From positions 41,476,001 through 41,540,000 of the forward strand of contig NC_133176.1 in the NCBI RefSeq assembly GCF_049306965.1: a stretch of DNA of 64,000 nt, given 5' to 3'. A program made the position numbers and the translations under genes. Positions within the stretch are counted from its first letter, which is position 1; every line of letters begins with the position of its first letter. The notes under the pieces are model-generated. The model ran no database searches. It saw only the letters and a program-made list of their open reading frames with translations, and was not told the DNA's origin. The DNA is from Danio rerio (Eukaryota; Chordata; Actinopteri; Cypriniformes; Danionidae). This document shows positions 46,601-57,350 of this stretch, one piece after another.

Positions 46601-49600
46601 TGAAACTTTATAGGGCAGTTTGATGCTTTACAGACTTAAACATCCACCTTTCTGTAGCAAAATCACCTGTTTTTTTTTTCTTTCTTTCTCTATTATCTTG
46701 TTAAATTGCATGTTATGAATAAATGCAGTTCATGAATATAGAGAGTTACTGGAGAATTCCAATAGATTTTCAGACTCTGTTGGAGCAAATGGAGCATTCA
46801 GACGCTGTTATAATAAACAACATTTACAAGCTGCATTAAACCAAGGAAGCCAAAGACGCCGGGGGCAAATAGCTGAGACAGTATTTAAATTAAACAGTCC
46901 TTGTGTGTTCTGGATGAACACATCTAAACACAACATTTAATGTACATCCAGTCATTAACCCACTTTTACACAAAGAGAACCTCTGTTTCCCATTTTACTA
47001 CATTAATATCTTGAAGACGTTCGTCAAGCCTGCTTGTCTGTAAACATGCTAATTAAGGGGTAAGATCCTCATAAAGTAACGCAAACAATGAGATCATCTT
47101 ACCAAGACATGTTTCCATTCAGCATAGCTGCAAAAACCCACCATATACTTATTTCAGTTCTATCCTTAAATGCTTTTAAAGGTTTGAGGGCCGAAAAAAG
47201 TGTCTCTCTGTATGGAGTGAAATGCCTATTGTTAAACTGTTGTGTGCTTTCAGGCACAATCCCAATTCTACCTTTTCGCCCTTCCCCTTTTCAAGTGATG
47301 GGGTAGGGTTGTCCCAATACTCTTTAGCTTAAAGGCATAGAGCTAAGGGGTAGGGGTAGATATCCCTCGAAACAAAGATTTTTCAGGACTACACTTGAAA
47401 CCAAGAAGTAAGTAAATTTCCCAGAATTACACCATCTACAACGGCAAGATGGCTGCACACGGAAGTCAAAAGTTTTTTTGTCATTACTAATTATTTTACA
47501 GCAAAAAAAGCATATGTTTAATACAATAATAACTGCCTTTGTAAAAAAAATAAAATAAAATAAAGTTGTCATCTATAATCTATAATAACTCTTGTATAGT
47601 CCCACAATAGTAGATGGGAATGATTTTTTACAGTATAATGTTTATGTTAGTTTTGGTGCGTTTACATTGATGAATATGGCCACGGTGTAAATGCACAGGA
47701 CAGTTACAAGCTTATAGCCACATTATATCGTTATAATAACATGATATTGTTGCCTTTGGTGATTTATAAGATAAATACCAAAAAATAACACAACTGGAAT
47801 AACTACAGCAGTCACTGTCATCAGTCTCATATGAAGCAAGAGATCGCGATGACATATCATGATGTGTGCAGGTGTTGTAGAGCTGTCCCATTTCTTAGGG
47901 GTAAAATTTGAAGCCCTTCCCTTTCCTACTCTGTTTCAAGGGCCAAGGGGAAGGGGTAAAAAACAGAATTAGGATTAGGCCTTAATGTTACAATTAAAAT
48001 TTGCTGGGTTGTTTTAACATAATTTTGGAATACTATTGACAAACCCAACCATTTGGTTAAAATGAATTCAAAAACCCAATGGTTGGGCTTATCCATACTA
48101 AACATACATACTTAACAATCCAACTTTTTTGTAGTGTACGTACAGTAAGAGAAAACTAGAAAAAATGAATTATTTTTTTTTTTTTTAGTTTAGCAAATGT
48201 TGAAAAAAAAGATTTATTCAGTAGATTTTTTTTTACTTGTATCAATTATGTTTTAAAGGCCAAAATAAAAGTATATAATTTGAATTATAATCTTCATTAT
48301 ACACGTTTAATGATTTAGATATGATCAGTTTAATTATGGTTCAGTTGTAATGCTGGCAAATATGAAACAATATCAGACACAACTCTGGGTGATTCATTTT
48401 TAAATTTGTGACGTATGTCAGGGTTGCCAGGTTTTTGCAACAAAACTAGCCCAACGGCTAGTCAAAAACAGGCAAAACGTACAGCCCAATATTATTAAAA
48501 CTCAAAATATGTTATCACCCATTCCTACTTTTCTGTTTTTGTTTCCTCACAGCATGAATTATAAACATTTTTGTTTTTGAAAAGAACTCAATCTTTATAA
48601 TTACTATATAGTGTTATGAAGAAACATTACTTTTTTAATCATCATTAATTAAACCAAATCGACAGACTTTCTTCTTAAGATCACATATATATTTTAGTTA
48701 TTATTTAACAGCAGTCCTGTGGAGTTCTGTAAATCTATTCCCATATAAATGCTATCAGCTGCATACAGTCTCTCCTCAAGTGCCCCATGCACATCACAAA
48801 ATTGCATATTTATCAAGCAAGTGCAGCTTTAATCATTGGTAGAAAATTTTCAACACAATCATATAAACAAAACTGATGCTATATGTAAAAACAGGAGTAG
48901 CAGGAATCAACAGACTTAGCAACCCTGCAGCAGGTAGAGGCAAGTTGCTTTTTACAGTATAAACAATTCACTGAATTGTTCATTAAATGATTGTCAAAAT
49001 TTCTGAATAATTTAAAAGCTAATTAAGTATTATTATTATTATTATTATTATTGTTATTATTAGACCTTTAAACTGTTGACTTAACCACTGTGTTGGTGTG
49101 AAACAGGGTAAAAACAGACACCATTATGTCTAAAAATGTTCTAAGACAAATATTAACTGTTGTTGTTGTTGTGGCTGAATTGTTGCATGAAGTCAGTTAT
49201 TTTCATTCAAGCTGCTAAGATGAGAGAAACTACACGTGTGATATTTAACTAACCCACATGATATGAATATACAGGCAACACATTTGATGGGGCATTTTTG
49301 CCACATTATCTCAAATTACACAGGCAATTGGCTGCATTCTAATAGACTCATTCCAGTAAAGGTTGGGGGTTTCTGAAAATGATGCTCACAAAAAAACTTA
49401 AAACAACAATTATGATACAGTATAAATCTTTACTATTTGATTTAGACACTTAATGTTTATAAAACTGCCATACAGTGCTGTATGCATCAAATAAAATGTC
49501 ATCAAATGATTCTTGTTCTAAATATGCTTGACAGTATTTTTGATGGCTATATACACTGTTAAATTAAATTAGACATATTTAGTGGTGTATATACATACAG

Positions 49601-52600
49601 TATATGCATATACACAGACATACAGTATAGGTTGTTTTCAGTCATGTGGTTCTGGTGACATGCAAAATTCGGATGGAGAACAGGAAGTAAAAAAAAAACT
49701 AATTGGAAACATAGGGGAAAGGGGACATTTTTGTGTTTTGTCACATTTTAAAGGAGAAAATAGCATGATCCTTATGTTACGAAGACAGAGTTTTCTTTTG
49801 TTGTGTGTTCTTCTGAATTTTGTATAAGTGTGGTGGTGTTTGTATCTCATTTTTATCTGACACGTTAATGTATAATAAACCAGGCCTGAATATAATAATT
49901 AATAGTGCTGTCAAAAAACTTTTGCACACATGAATATATTGAATGATTGTTTATCACATTTCAGTCTTTTAAAACCAAGTTCTTGAACTTTTCCCCTGTA
50001 CGAGCGAAAACTGAAAGCCTATAAAAGCTGTTTGGCATTTCTTATTTTGGCCCATTTAAACAATTATAAACAACACAAAACATTACTTTTTTAACTCCTA
50101 GTAGCGATTTCTATGTAGAAGAATCACCTCCTGCCCTCCATCTGAGTCTTGCGCATCATCAATGACGTCATGTGAAAACAACCTATATTTACAGGGTCTA
50201 AAAATAACTGCACACCTGATAATAGTCATCAGCCAATCAGAATCAAACATCAACAGCCCTGTAAAATTTATATAAATTAATAATTAAAACTAATTAAAAT
50301 CACTACATGTGATTTTATATTACTGCATTGGAACTGGTAAATATGAAAAATAGGATCATTTTAGGACACAAAAAAAGGACACAAAAAAGGGCATAAAATT
50401 GCCCAGACATGAGAACATGTGGCTACTAGTGCAAGCTGAAATATTTATCAAAGAGGTCATTTGATGAGATTATAATGAGAGTGTTACAAGTTTGTTTGTG
50501 CAAAGATAAGATCCAATCTGTCCCCGCCATGTCATGGAGACACTGTGTTTTCATCATCTGCATTTTCTGGAACAGATTCAGCCTCAAATTGATAAGAGAA
50601 GGCCATAATATTTGTCGCATGCTTGAGTACTTAGCCAATCACAATGCACTGGATGGCTGTACAATCATAGCACTTTTGAGAATGGTTTCTAAAAATGTGT
50701 AGCAATCAGGGGTCAGGGGTCACTCACCACAATGGAATGAACTGCCAGTTACTCTGGCTTATGGTTTAAGTTGTGTATGCCCTTCCAGCCACCAACACGC
50801 TCTCAATCACACACGCACAAAAACTTTGCGTACGCCAGGTTTCACGCTCAGAATCGCTCACGTTTGGATTTACTAACAATGAACTGAACGTGGGAATGTG
50901 CGCAGGTTCACGGCAGCTTTCTGGCAGGCGTACGCACATTTTTTGTGCGTGTCTGTTTTATTTCCATTGGCGACTCCTAGAGGCAGTTGTGTTAAATTCT
51001 TCTCTACAAAGTGTCTGATCCTTGCAATGGCAGCTGTATGAGACAGGTTCATCTAGTAGGTATGTAAGATTTCCATACCATACAGTTGAGCAGCTAAACA
51101 TTAAAGCACAATTTGCAGCGGTCGCCTGTTTTCCCAATGTAATCTGAGCGATCTACCGCACGCACATTGCTATAAAGACACTATCTGAAGATGAATTTGC
51201 ATGCGTGAATCAGAAACATTTCCATTCAATAAATGTGCAAATAAAATATGATGCACAAACTTATTGATGATTCCTACTAGTCTTTCTCGTGATAAATAGT
51301 GGGCAAAATCTGATATGTAGCGGGAAAAAAAAGAAGAAAGAGTTCATCAGACGCTGGATTCGAACCGAATTTATGCTCGAACGTGTCAGTTCATGAACAC
51401 ATGCGTCGTATGAGCTGCGCCACTGAGACTACTAAAGATAGTGCAACATTTTATAGATATAAACCACACTATTTCTTTCTTAAATGCACTCAGTGCGATG
51501 TTCAGACCCAACTGTGTTAACCGTATCAGCTAAACTCTCCCACTCTATTTTTCTCTTTTGTTGTTAATTCCGGAGAACAAACTTGCAAATAACACAGCTT
51601 TTCTCCGGTCTACCTCCGAAAGCAGCACCTCCAATTCACAATCTGTTCAAAGTTTCTCTTTTTGCTTGATTTTGCTGTTGCTTTTTCGTTGGGTTTTGCC
51701 ATTAGCATAGTCATTAGCATATTCATACGGGGGAGGAGGCAGGGAGGGGTTTTGTGCTCGTGCATGTTGCGCTCAGTTTCACGTTCATTCAGATGTACAA
51801 AAGAATATGCGTGAGATTCGGCGTACGCAGTGTTTCATACATCTGAATTTTTTTCTGCGTACGCACATTTACAGCTTTGTGCGTACGCAATATTTTAGTA
51901 AGATTTCCACGCAAGTCTTCGTACATGAGGCCCCTGGTGAATAGTTTTTGGTGCAACTATTCTGTCTACATTAACTTCAGTGTTGTCAGCATTAAAGAAC
52001 AGCCAAGCATCTGTATTTTAACTTGATCTAAATGTCACTCTAATGCAAAAACAAGTGCCAAAATCACAAATATTCAATCACATTACATTAGTTCAAGAAA
52101 CTTGAGAGGCACTGAGGGAATAACTCTCTGAAGACCCGGGGGTTTTGAAGTTCACTGTCAGGCACCATTCATCATACACACACACACACACACATATCTA
52201 TGTATACAATACAGTACACACAGAATCAGTTAATCTATGTCTCAGCACAATGGTGCCAAAACACAGTTATCTGATGGCAGATGGATTCCCTTTCTTGTGT
52301 TATGCTGTTGATGGAAGAGGTATTTTTTGAGCTCTAAAGTTAAAAAGATGTTAAAAGATAAAAGTCTGTTTAAAAATTTAGAAAACAGTGCAGTGCATCC
52401 CAATTATACCATAATCTGGTTAGTATAAAAAGCATAAGTAGACTGTAAAAATATCCGTAAATTAGCTGTTTTTCATATTTTGTTATGTTTTGTTTTTTTA
52501 AGCTGTTGAATTGCATTATGGGACTTTGATCTTTCTTTTAACAATTTTTAACCTTGAAAAGTTTGAAAAAGGGACTAACATTTTTAATAGTTTAAAGTCA

Positions 52601-55600
52601 AATATTGTGATATATTGTCTGGGTTGGTGCACTGCCCTGTACTTTTTATTTTAATTTACAGACTTATTTCTCAATATATTATTTCTTTTACATTATATAG
52701 ACTACTAATACGCCAATAAAAGTCACTTTGTTAAACTGTAGAGTTGAATTTTTACCATCAAAAATTGACAAAGCAAAGATCAAGGTCCCATAATGCAATT
52801 CACAACTGTAAATATACAGAAAACACAAAATATGGAACTGTTAATTAACAGAAAATAATTTACTATAAAGGGGAATTTAATGTTGAATGACAAAATAAGT
52901 AAACTTAAAATGTTCATGCACTTAATAATTGAGTTCTTTGAGGTTCAGAAATGCATTAATGAAAATGCATAAATGTGTCATTTGAGGCACAAGTAAGAAG
53001 ATTACCAGTAATGTTACATTTGTCTGAGAAATCTTCAATATGACAGGAAAAGCTGTTGCCTTATAAGCTCTGAATTACTTTAAATTGGCTTTTTTCCAAT
53101 GCAGTCTTCATATTGATATCTGCTGGCGTGGCTGCATTACACTTGTTGATCAAATGCACTGTCTACTCATGAAGGCACAACCAGCACATTCACTACATGA
53201 TTATAATATTTTTGCGGCCTAAAAAGAAAAAAAGTTTATTTCTCTCTCTCTCTGTGCAAACTACAAAATGCCAATTTGTGTAAACGGTGACAGCTAAAAT
53301 GACACATTCGGTCTATAGGCATGCACATGCACTTGATAGCCAAAACACCTTTGTGGACTACAGGACCATGTGTGTGCAGGCACATAATGTTCTTATTACT
53401 CAGCATTGTCAACTACTGGCCTGGCATGAATATTACAGTCACTTCACTGTCATTCTCAGTGATTTGAGAGAACAGGATCATTTTAATAATTTGGTTGTCT
53501 GTGGAACATTTCAAAAAAGCAAAGGGAGAAAAAAGTAAATCAAACACAAAGTAAAGTAATGACTTTGCATTTGCAAACAATTATTCAACAATTGAGCTTG
53601 CAACAGAAGTGACAGAGCAGAATACATTTATTTTATTACTATTTTATGACAACTTTTATTTTAACCTTATTTCAATTTTTTTAACATTTTAAACATTTAT
53701 TTTTAAACCTTACTTTTTAAAAAGGTACACCACCGAAATATCAATTCAGTGTTTCCAGTATTCAAAAGTAAGGGTTTTACATCTGTAATATATAAATAAC
53801 TCCAATGTTATAAGTATTGAATGTTTCAGAGCCTGTATAAACCAATGTATGGGTCTAACTTTTAGATATAAATACATAAAAATACTCGTAATTATGTGGT
53901 CCAAAGGCTTACTTAAATGTTTAAAATTTATTTTTTATTTTTTCTTTAAAACTGCACCTTTACTTTTGCAGGTTAAAGTGTCTACATTGCAACATACTGT
54001 GATTATCTTTATGCTTTCCTGGTATTTTGTACTCCTATTAAATGTTGAAAACTGTTTTCATGGAAATAAAGGTGTGCCTGAATGACCTTTAATGATGATC
54101 TTTCCAACTCTCTAGCATCTTAATCATCAACCGCTTGACCTATAAATGCACTCTATTTATTACATTGAGATGTAATTGCAGTTTTCATTTTACAAAAGCA
54201 AGCACAGATCCTTGGCAACACACAAAACAGAAGCAATTTAACTGGGTTAAATATATTTGCTTAGTGTGAGCAAACATTTGACTCATTCTATAGTTGCTAA
54301 TAACCATTTAAAGCACAAGGCTATGCACAACCTGCTTTTTAAAAACAATATATAAGAAGCATGGTAAAGTTTTCAGCAGCTCACCTGCCATAGACGAGAC
54401 GTTGATGATTGCCCCTCCTTGCTTTCCGTACTCTTTACTCATGTGTTCTAGTGCTAAATATGTCCCCTTTATAACAGATGTCTGGAAGAAAACAATTGTA
54501 TAAACTTGCACAGATGTTGACTTGAACTTTAGCACACATTATTACACTGTAAATCACTCTGTGGAGCATGAATAATTTTAAAGATCCGTATGTTCACTTA
54601 GAAGTGCATTAATCCCTTCCACTTCATTCGCTATTGTGAAATCTTTTGGACTAGAAGTAGGAGGTGGAGTATTTTTGTTATGTGTGTGAATGCTGTGCCC
54701 AAAGGTACAGAGTGTGATCCTTACATTGTGTGAATCATGAGATGTGCTGAATAAAAATGAGATTAAGTTTTGCATTATCTATCAAAGTTATGTTTTCTTA
54801 TTATTTATGTAATTGCATTTCAAGCATCGTGGTTTTTTGTTTTGTTTTTTTGGACTCACCAAATTGACTTCAATGGTCTTTTCCCAGTTCTTCTCATTGT
54901 TGATTCCAGCATTATTGATGACAATATCCAATCGACCAAACCTGTCTACTGTGTTTCGAAAGGCATCTAAAACAAAAAAGAAAAGCATTCAGAATAAAAG
55001 TGCCAGGAAGACCAAACTTTTTTTTTGTTCCACTTAAACCTTTTAATTGAGTAAACTCTTTTATTTATTTATTTTTTTTACTTTCTTCCACTCGGTACAT
55101 TTTTGTAGGGAATAAAAAGGCTCTTCGTGGAGTCACTGATGCCAGTAAGGAAGTTTTTAATTCACAATAGTTGCAATTTAGTTTGACATCGGTATATCAA
55201 AACTACCTGGGGAATTCAGATAGATAGCTTTCTAGTATTTGAAGGCCAGCCAGCTTGTGCCCTCACCTGACCTGCAGCTGCAGCATTCCACAAAGAAACT
55301 TTTCATTAAACTCTATAGGAAGTGACTTTAGTAAACAAGTTCAGCAGGAATGCAAAATCTCCAATCCACAGACCCATATGCTCTTGTCATGGAGAAAATA
55401 TTGGAGCCGCTTACAAACTAAAAGCAAAACAATTGATTGTGTTAAAACGTCAAAATCTCAGTAGCATTCCTCAGTGGTGGCCCGAGGGCCTGTGAATGTA
55501 AAACCTAATTAACTTCGCAAACAACGACACTCTGTTCAGGAATCAGATGTGCTGTGTGTGCAGGTGCACAAAAGTAGATCATTTTTCAGGTATGAGAAAG

Positions 55601-56714
55601 TGATACTGTATCAACCTATGCCAAATCAATTATAAATGCCACTTTTAATATTTTGTGGTGGTAATACATTTTATTAGTGCTATTTCTGTTGACTTAGATG
55701 TTACATGTGTAACACTGACAGTAATTTTTGCTCATATGCTTATAACTACAAAAAATCCCCCAAAAAGCATGGTTATTGTAATTTAAGGGATAATTCACAA
55801 ACATGAACATTCTGTCATTTCCTCACCCTTTACTTGTTTCAAACCTTATTCGAATTGTTTGTTGAATGCATATGATGATATTTTGAAGGAAGCTGGAAAC
55901 TTGTAACTATTGACTTTCATAGCAGCCTATATGTTTTTTGTTTTTTACTGTAGAAGTTAGTGGTTGCAGGTTCTCTGCTTTCTTCAAAGTATCTTCATTC
56001 AGAATAAAGAAAATCATGAATGAACCACAATGTACCTTTTAGTGAAAACTTAATTTGTGGAATGAAGGTTCAATAGATGTTACTGTAGATATCATCATGG
56101 AACCATGCTAAATAACCTTTACTTTTCAACGCTTTTATAAGAAAACAGCGTTTATTATTTACGTGTGTGAGAGAGAATGGTTTACAGACGAACACGTGTA
56201 GCCTACCTGCAGCTTCTTTTTTAATAGCAGTGAGAAATTTGACTGAAAGGTCGAATTCAAATCGAAAACGAAGCACAACAAAGTATAATAGCAGAAGTAT
56301 GATTTTACCTCCAAGTTTTTCTCCGTCCGTCACATCACACTGGATGAAAATACAGTTATCCTCTCCAAACTGGTCATCTAAATCACTTTTACATTCCTCT
56401 CCCACAGATTGGTTCAGATCAACCAGTGCAACCTGAGTTATCAAATAGTAAGTGGATTAGGCTAATAAAGTCACGCTAAAACAAATATTGAACCAAAATA
56501 TGATGGAAAAAGACCCAAAATAAGAAGTAAAGTGAACTAAAAGAGTCCTAAAAAGTTTTGCAAAGTTTAAAACCCGAATTAAATTCGTAAAAAACGAGAA
56601 AGGAATCTAACAAAGCGCCACCTTTGCTCCATTCTGAAGCAGTTCTTCCACCACGGCTCTCCCGATGCCTTGTGCGCCGCCGGTCACCAGAGCCGTTTTC
56701 CCGTGGAGACTCAT
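40698..56714 (-). CDS. hpgd: 15-hydroxyprostaglandin dehydrogenase [NAD(+)], complete, 7 exons
   Basis: Coding exons in transcript order: 56714-56622, 56432-56309, 54966-54860, 54481-54385, 44559-44483, 44241-44078 and 40821-40698; 786 nt, 261 aa (human, as recalled, 266). All introns are GT/AG with consistent phases. This short-chain dehydrogenase oxidises the 15-hydroxyl of prostaglandins such as PGE2 in the cytosol, inactivating them. Visible landmarks fall at human numbering without gaps: nucleotide-binding TGGAQGIG at 11-18, Asp36 (NAD preference), Asp64, NNAG at 90-93, Ser138, Gln148, Tyr151 and Lys155 (YTATK). CPGF of human is CPAF here at 182-185 and SLAG is SMAA, both mild. The C-terminus [13 protein letters not shown] is shorter than in human. 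Intron 5 is 9.8 kb. The gene is convergent with cep44. Confidence 0.96.
41128..41345. mobile_element. Palindromic MITE, AAAGGGATAGTT family, diverged copy
   Basis: AAAAGAAGATATTTTGAAGC, TGACTTATACTGAGTATGTC and TATCTTCAGTTTTGTTCAAG follow family order, but both ends are degraded. It is in hpgd intron 6. Confidence 0.6.
42448..42951. mobile_element. Non-autonomous DNA transposon, GGGCTCATTCACAT ends
   Basis: The left end AAGGGCTCATTCACATCGAA and the right end CTATGTGAATGGCCCCT are inverted (shared AGGGG.(C)CATTCACAT). Subterminal GATGCTGCACTC and GAGCTGCTCTGCATG words also mirror. It lies in hpgd intron 6, has no transposase, and is probably hAT-like. Confidence 0.7.
43310..43425 (+). repeat. 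LINE 3' tail-like fragment
   Basis: CTTCCACTGTATGTTCACTC and GTGACGTGGCAATAAAGTTT correspond to the 3' end of a common teleost non-LTR element. It is the same kind of tail as at 735-1110, here in plus orientation inside hpgd intron 6. The rest of the element is not recognisable. Confidence 0.45.
44735..45629 (-). mobile_element. Tc1/mariner transposon with long inverted repeats, internally deleted
   Basis: The ends CACTACCTGACAAG and TTATCAGGTAGTG lie between TA dinucleotides. The inverted repeats extend about 90 bases and share a 36-base identical core (around 44778-44813 and its mirror near 45555-45590). On the minus strand, 45385-44963 encodes the C-terminal half of a DDE transposase: [10 protein letters not shown], then [17 protein letters not shown] with the last acidic residue retained. 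The N-terminal DNA-binding domain is missing, as is a middle section, at about 0.9 kb total. It sits in hpgd intron 5, about 175 bases from exon 5 in transcript direction, and is similar to the zebrafish TZF28 type (name uncertain). Confidence 0.88.
47252..47983. mobile_element. Non-autonomous DNA transposon, AAGGCCCAATCCC family, copy 2
   Basis: The left end CAGGCACAATCCCAATTCTA and the right end AGAATTAGGATTAGGCCTTA are inverted. Subterminal GCCCTTCCCCTTTTC and GGCCAAGGGGAAGGGGT pair. The interior shares GATTTTTCAGGACTACAC, TTCCCAGAATTACACC and GCTGTCCCATTTCTTAGGGG with the (inverted) copy at 18977-19826. It is in hpgd intron 5. Confidence 0.7.
48000..48140. repeat. Short palindromic repeat, AACCCAACCATTTGGTT core
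   Basis: TGCTGGGTTGTTTTAACATA on the left and GGTTGGGCTTATCCATAC on the right flank a core AACCCAACCATTTGGTTAAA, giving internal dyad symmetry. It resembles a small MITE. Boundaries are approximate. Confidence 0.4.
48141..50700. other. hpgd intron 5, AT-rich, nothing firm
   Basis: An ATT array lies at 49028-49060. Around 48418-48500 the words GGGTTGCCAGGTTTTTGCAA suggest another degraded transposon. No coding exon or RNA gene is supported; open stretches near 49582-49850 and 50426-50702 occur in both strands without splice context. Confidence 0.4.
50705..50808 (-). repeat. DANA-type SINE fragment
   Basis: ATCAGGGGTCAGGGGTCACTC, CACAATGGAATGAACTGCCA and GTATGCCCTTCCAGCC are the SINE 3' portion in minus orientation. 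It breaks off at the start of the GCGTACGC-rich element, which probably inserted into it. Confidence 0.7.
50809..51935. mobile_element. GCGTACGC-rich interspersed element, ~1.1 kb
   Basis: The element is marked by repeated GCGTACGC / GTACGCA words concentrated near both ends (TTTGCGTACGCCAGGTTTCA near 50825, GGCGTACGCACATTTTTTGT near 50930, GATTCGGCGTACGCAGTGTT near 51817, TTGTGCGTACGCAATATTTT near 51880) and a right end TTCGTACATGAGGCCCCTGG. End segments are partly inverted with respect to each other. The middle holds a tRNA-like block. No protein frame is open. I recall similar GGGGCCTCATGTAC termini in fish DNA transposons, but the superfamily is not certain. It is in hpgd intron 5. Confidence 0.6.
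51344..51432 (-). ncRNA. tRNA-like sequence with A and B boxes (SINE-type promoter)
   Basis: On the minus strand, TGGCGCAGCTC matches the pol III A box and, about 50 bases on, GGTTCGAATCC matches the B box exactly. The spacing fits a tRNA with a long variable arm (Leu/Ser type). Acceptor and T stems do not pair well, so it is not a functional tRNA gene but a tRNA-derived promoter or a degenerate pseudo-tRNA inside the GCGTACGC element. Confidence 0.55.
52441..52868. mobile_element. Fold-back element with ~90-bp imperfect inverted repeats
   Basis: The left arm runs GACTGTAAAAATATCCGTAA to ATTGCATTATGGGACTTTGA (about 52441-52540). The right arm runs TCAAGGTCCCATAATGCAAT to ATAATTTACTATAAAG (about 52777-52868). 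They are reverse complements at the inner 20-25 bases with only a few mismatches and more loosely outside. No coding was found. It is in hpgd intron 5. Confidence 0.7.
55785..56010. mobile_element. Palindromic MITE, AAAGGGATAGTT family, intron 2 copy
   Basis: The left end AAGGGATAATTCACAAACAT, with TTCTGTCATTTCCTCACCCT, ATATTTTGAAGGAAGCTGGA and TATTGACTTTCATAGCAGCC, follows the family order. The right end is lost near TTCAAAGTATCTTCATTC. It is in hpgd intron 2. Confidence 0.7.
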
Positions 56715-56800
56715 GCTGTTCCCCGCCGAGAGCACCGCGCACCGCTTTATGTATACAGTCAGAAGTGGGCGTGTAGATGAGCGCTACTACAGTAAACACA
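56715..56800 (-). promoter_or_regulatory. hpgd core promoter region
   Basis: Reading on the minus strand towards the hpgd ATG, an ACGCCCAC motif (KLF/Sp type) is followed by TATACATAAAG at about 56753-56743 and then a GC-rich 30-base leader directly before ATG. If TATACATAAAG acts as a TATA box, transcription would start about 30 bases on, leaving a 5' UTR of only about 10-15 nt; alternatively initiation is upstream and the TATA match is fortuitous. Confidence 0.35.
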
Positions 56801-57004
56801 GGCGGCCAAGTGTCGTTTTACAAACTATGATTTACACTCTAGAGATGATAGGTAGGCTAACTAACAATTTAGCGTGCGCTTTCGCTCTAATGCCCTCGGC
56901 AGGCGTCAAGTACAGTACAAGTACAAACACGCGTATAGAGTAAATTAATGTGAATGAAGAAGAGACAGAGCTTTATTTTATAAACTTAATATGTATATGA
57001 TATA

Positions 57005-57350
57005 ACTACCTATATAGCTCAGTGGTTGGCACTGTCACCTCACAGCAAGAAGGTCGTGGTTCGAGTCCCGGCTGGGTCATTTCTGTGTGAAGTTTGCCTG
57101 TTCTCCCCATGTTCTATCCTACGGGTGCTCCGGTTTCCCCCACAGTCCAAAGACATGTAGGTGAATTGGATAAGCTAAACTGGCCCTAGTGTGTGTGTGT
57201 GTGAATGAGTGTATATGGGTGTTTTTATGCAGTGCAGCTGGCAGGGCATCCACTGTGTAAAACATGCTTGATAAGTTGACGGTTCATTCCACTGTGGCGA
57301 CCCCTGATGGTTAAAGGGACTAAGCTGAAGAAAAATGGATGAAAGAATGA
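57005..57350 (+). mobile_element. DANA-type SINE, plus orientation, upstream of hpgd
   Basis: The tRNA-like head is clear (TATAGCTCAGTGGTTGGCAC with A box, GTCGTGGTTCGAGTCCCGGC with B box), followed by GTTTCCCCCACAGTCCAAAG and a 3' end ACTAAGCTGAAGAAAAATGG. A short AACTACC repeat at both flanks (about 57003 and 57353) may be the target duplication. It lies about 300 bases upstream of the hpgd start. Confidence 0.88.

Noticed and set aside
51344-51432. Genuine tRNA gene
   Set aside because: A and B boxes are good but acceptor and T stems do not pair and there is no clear anticodon arm, so it is better read as a tRNA-derived promoter.
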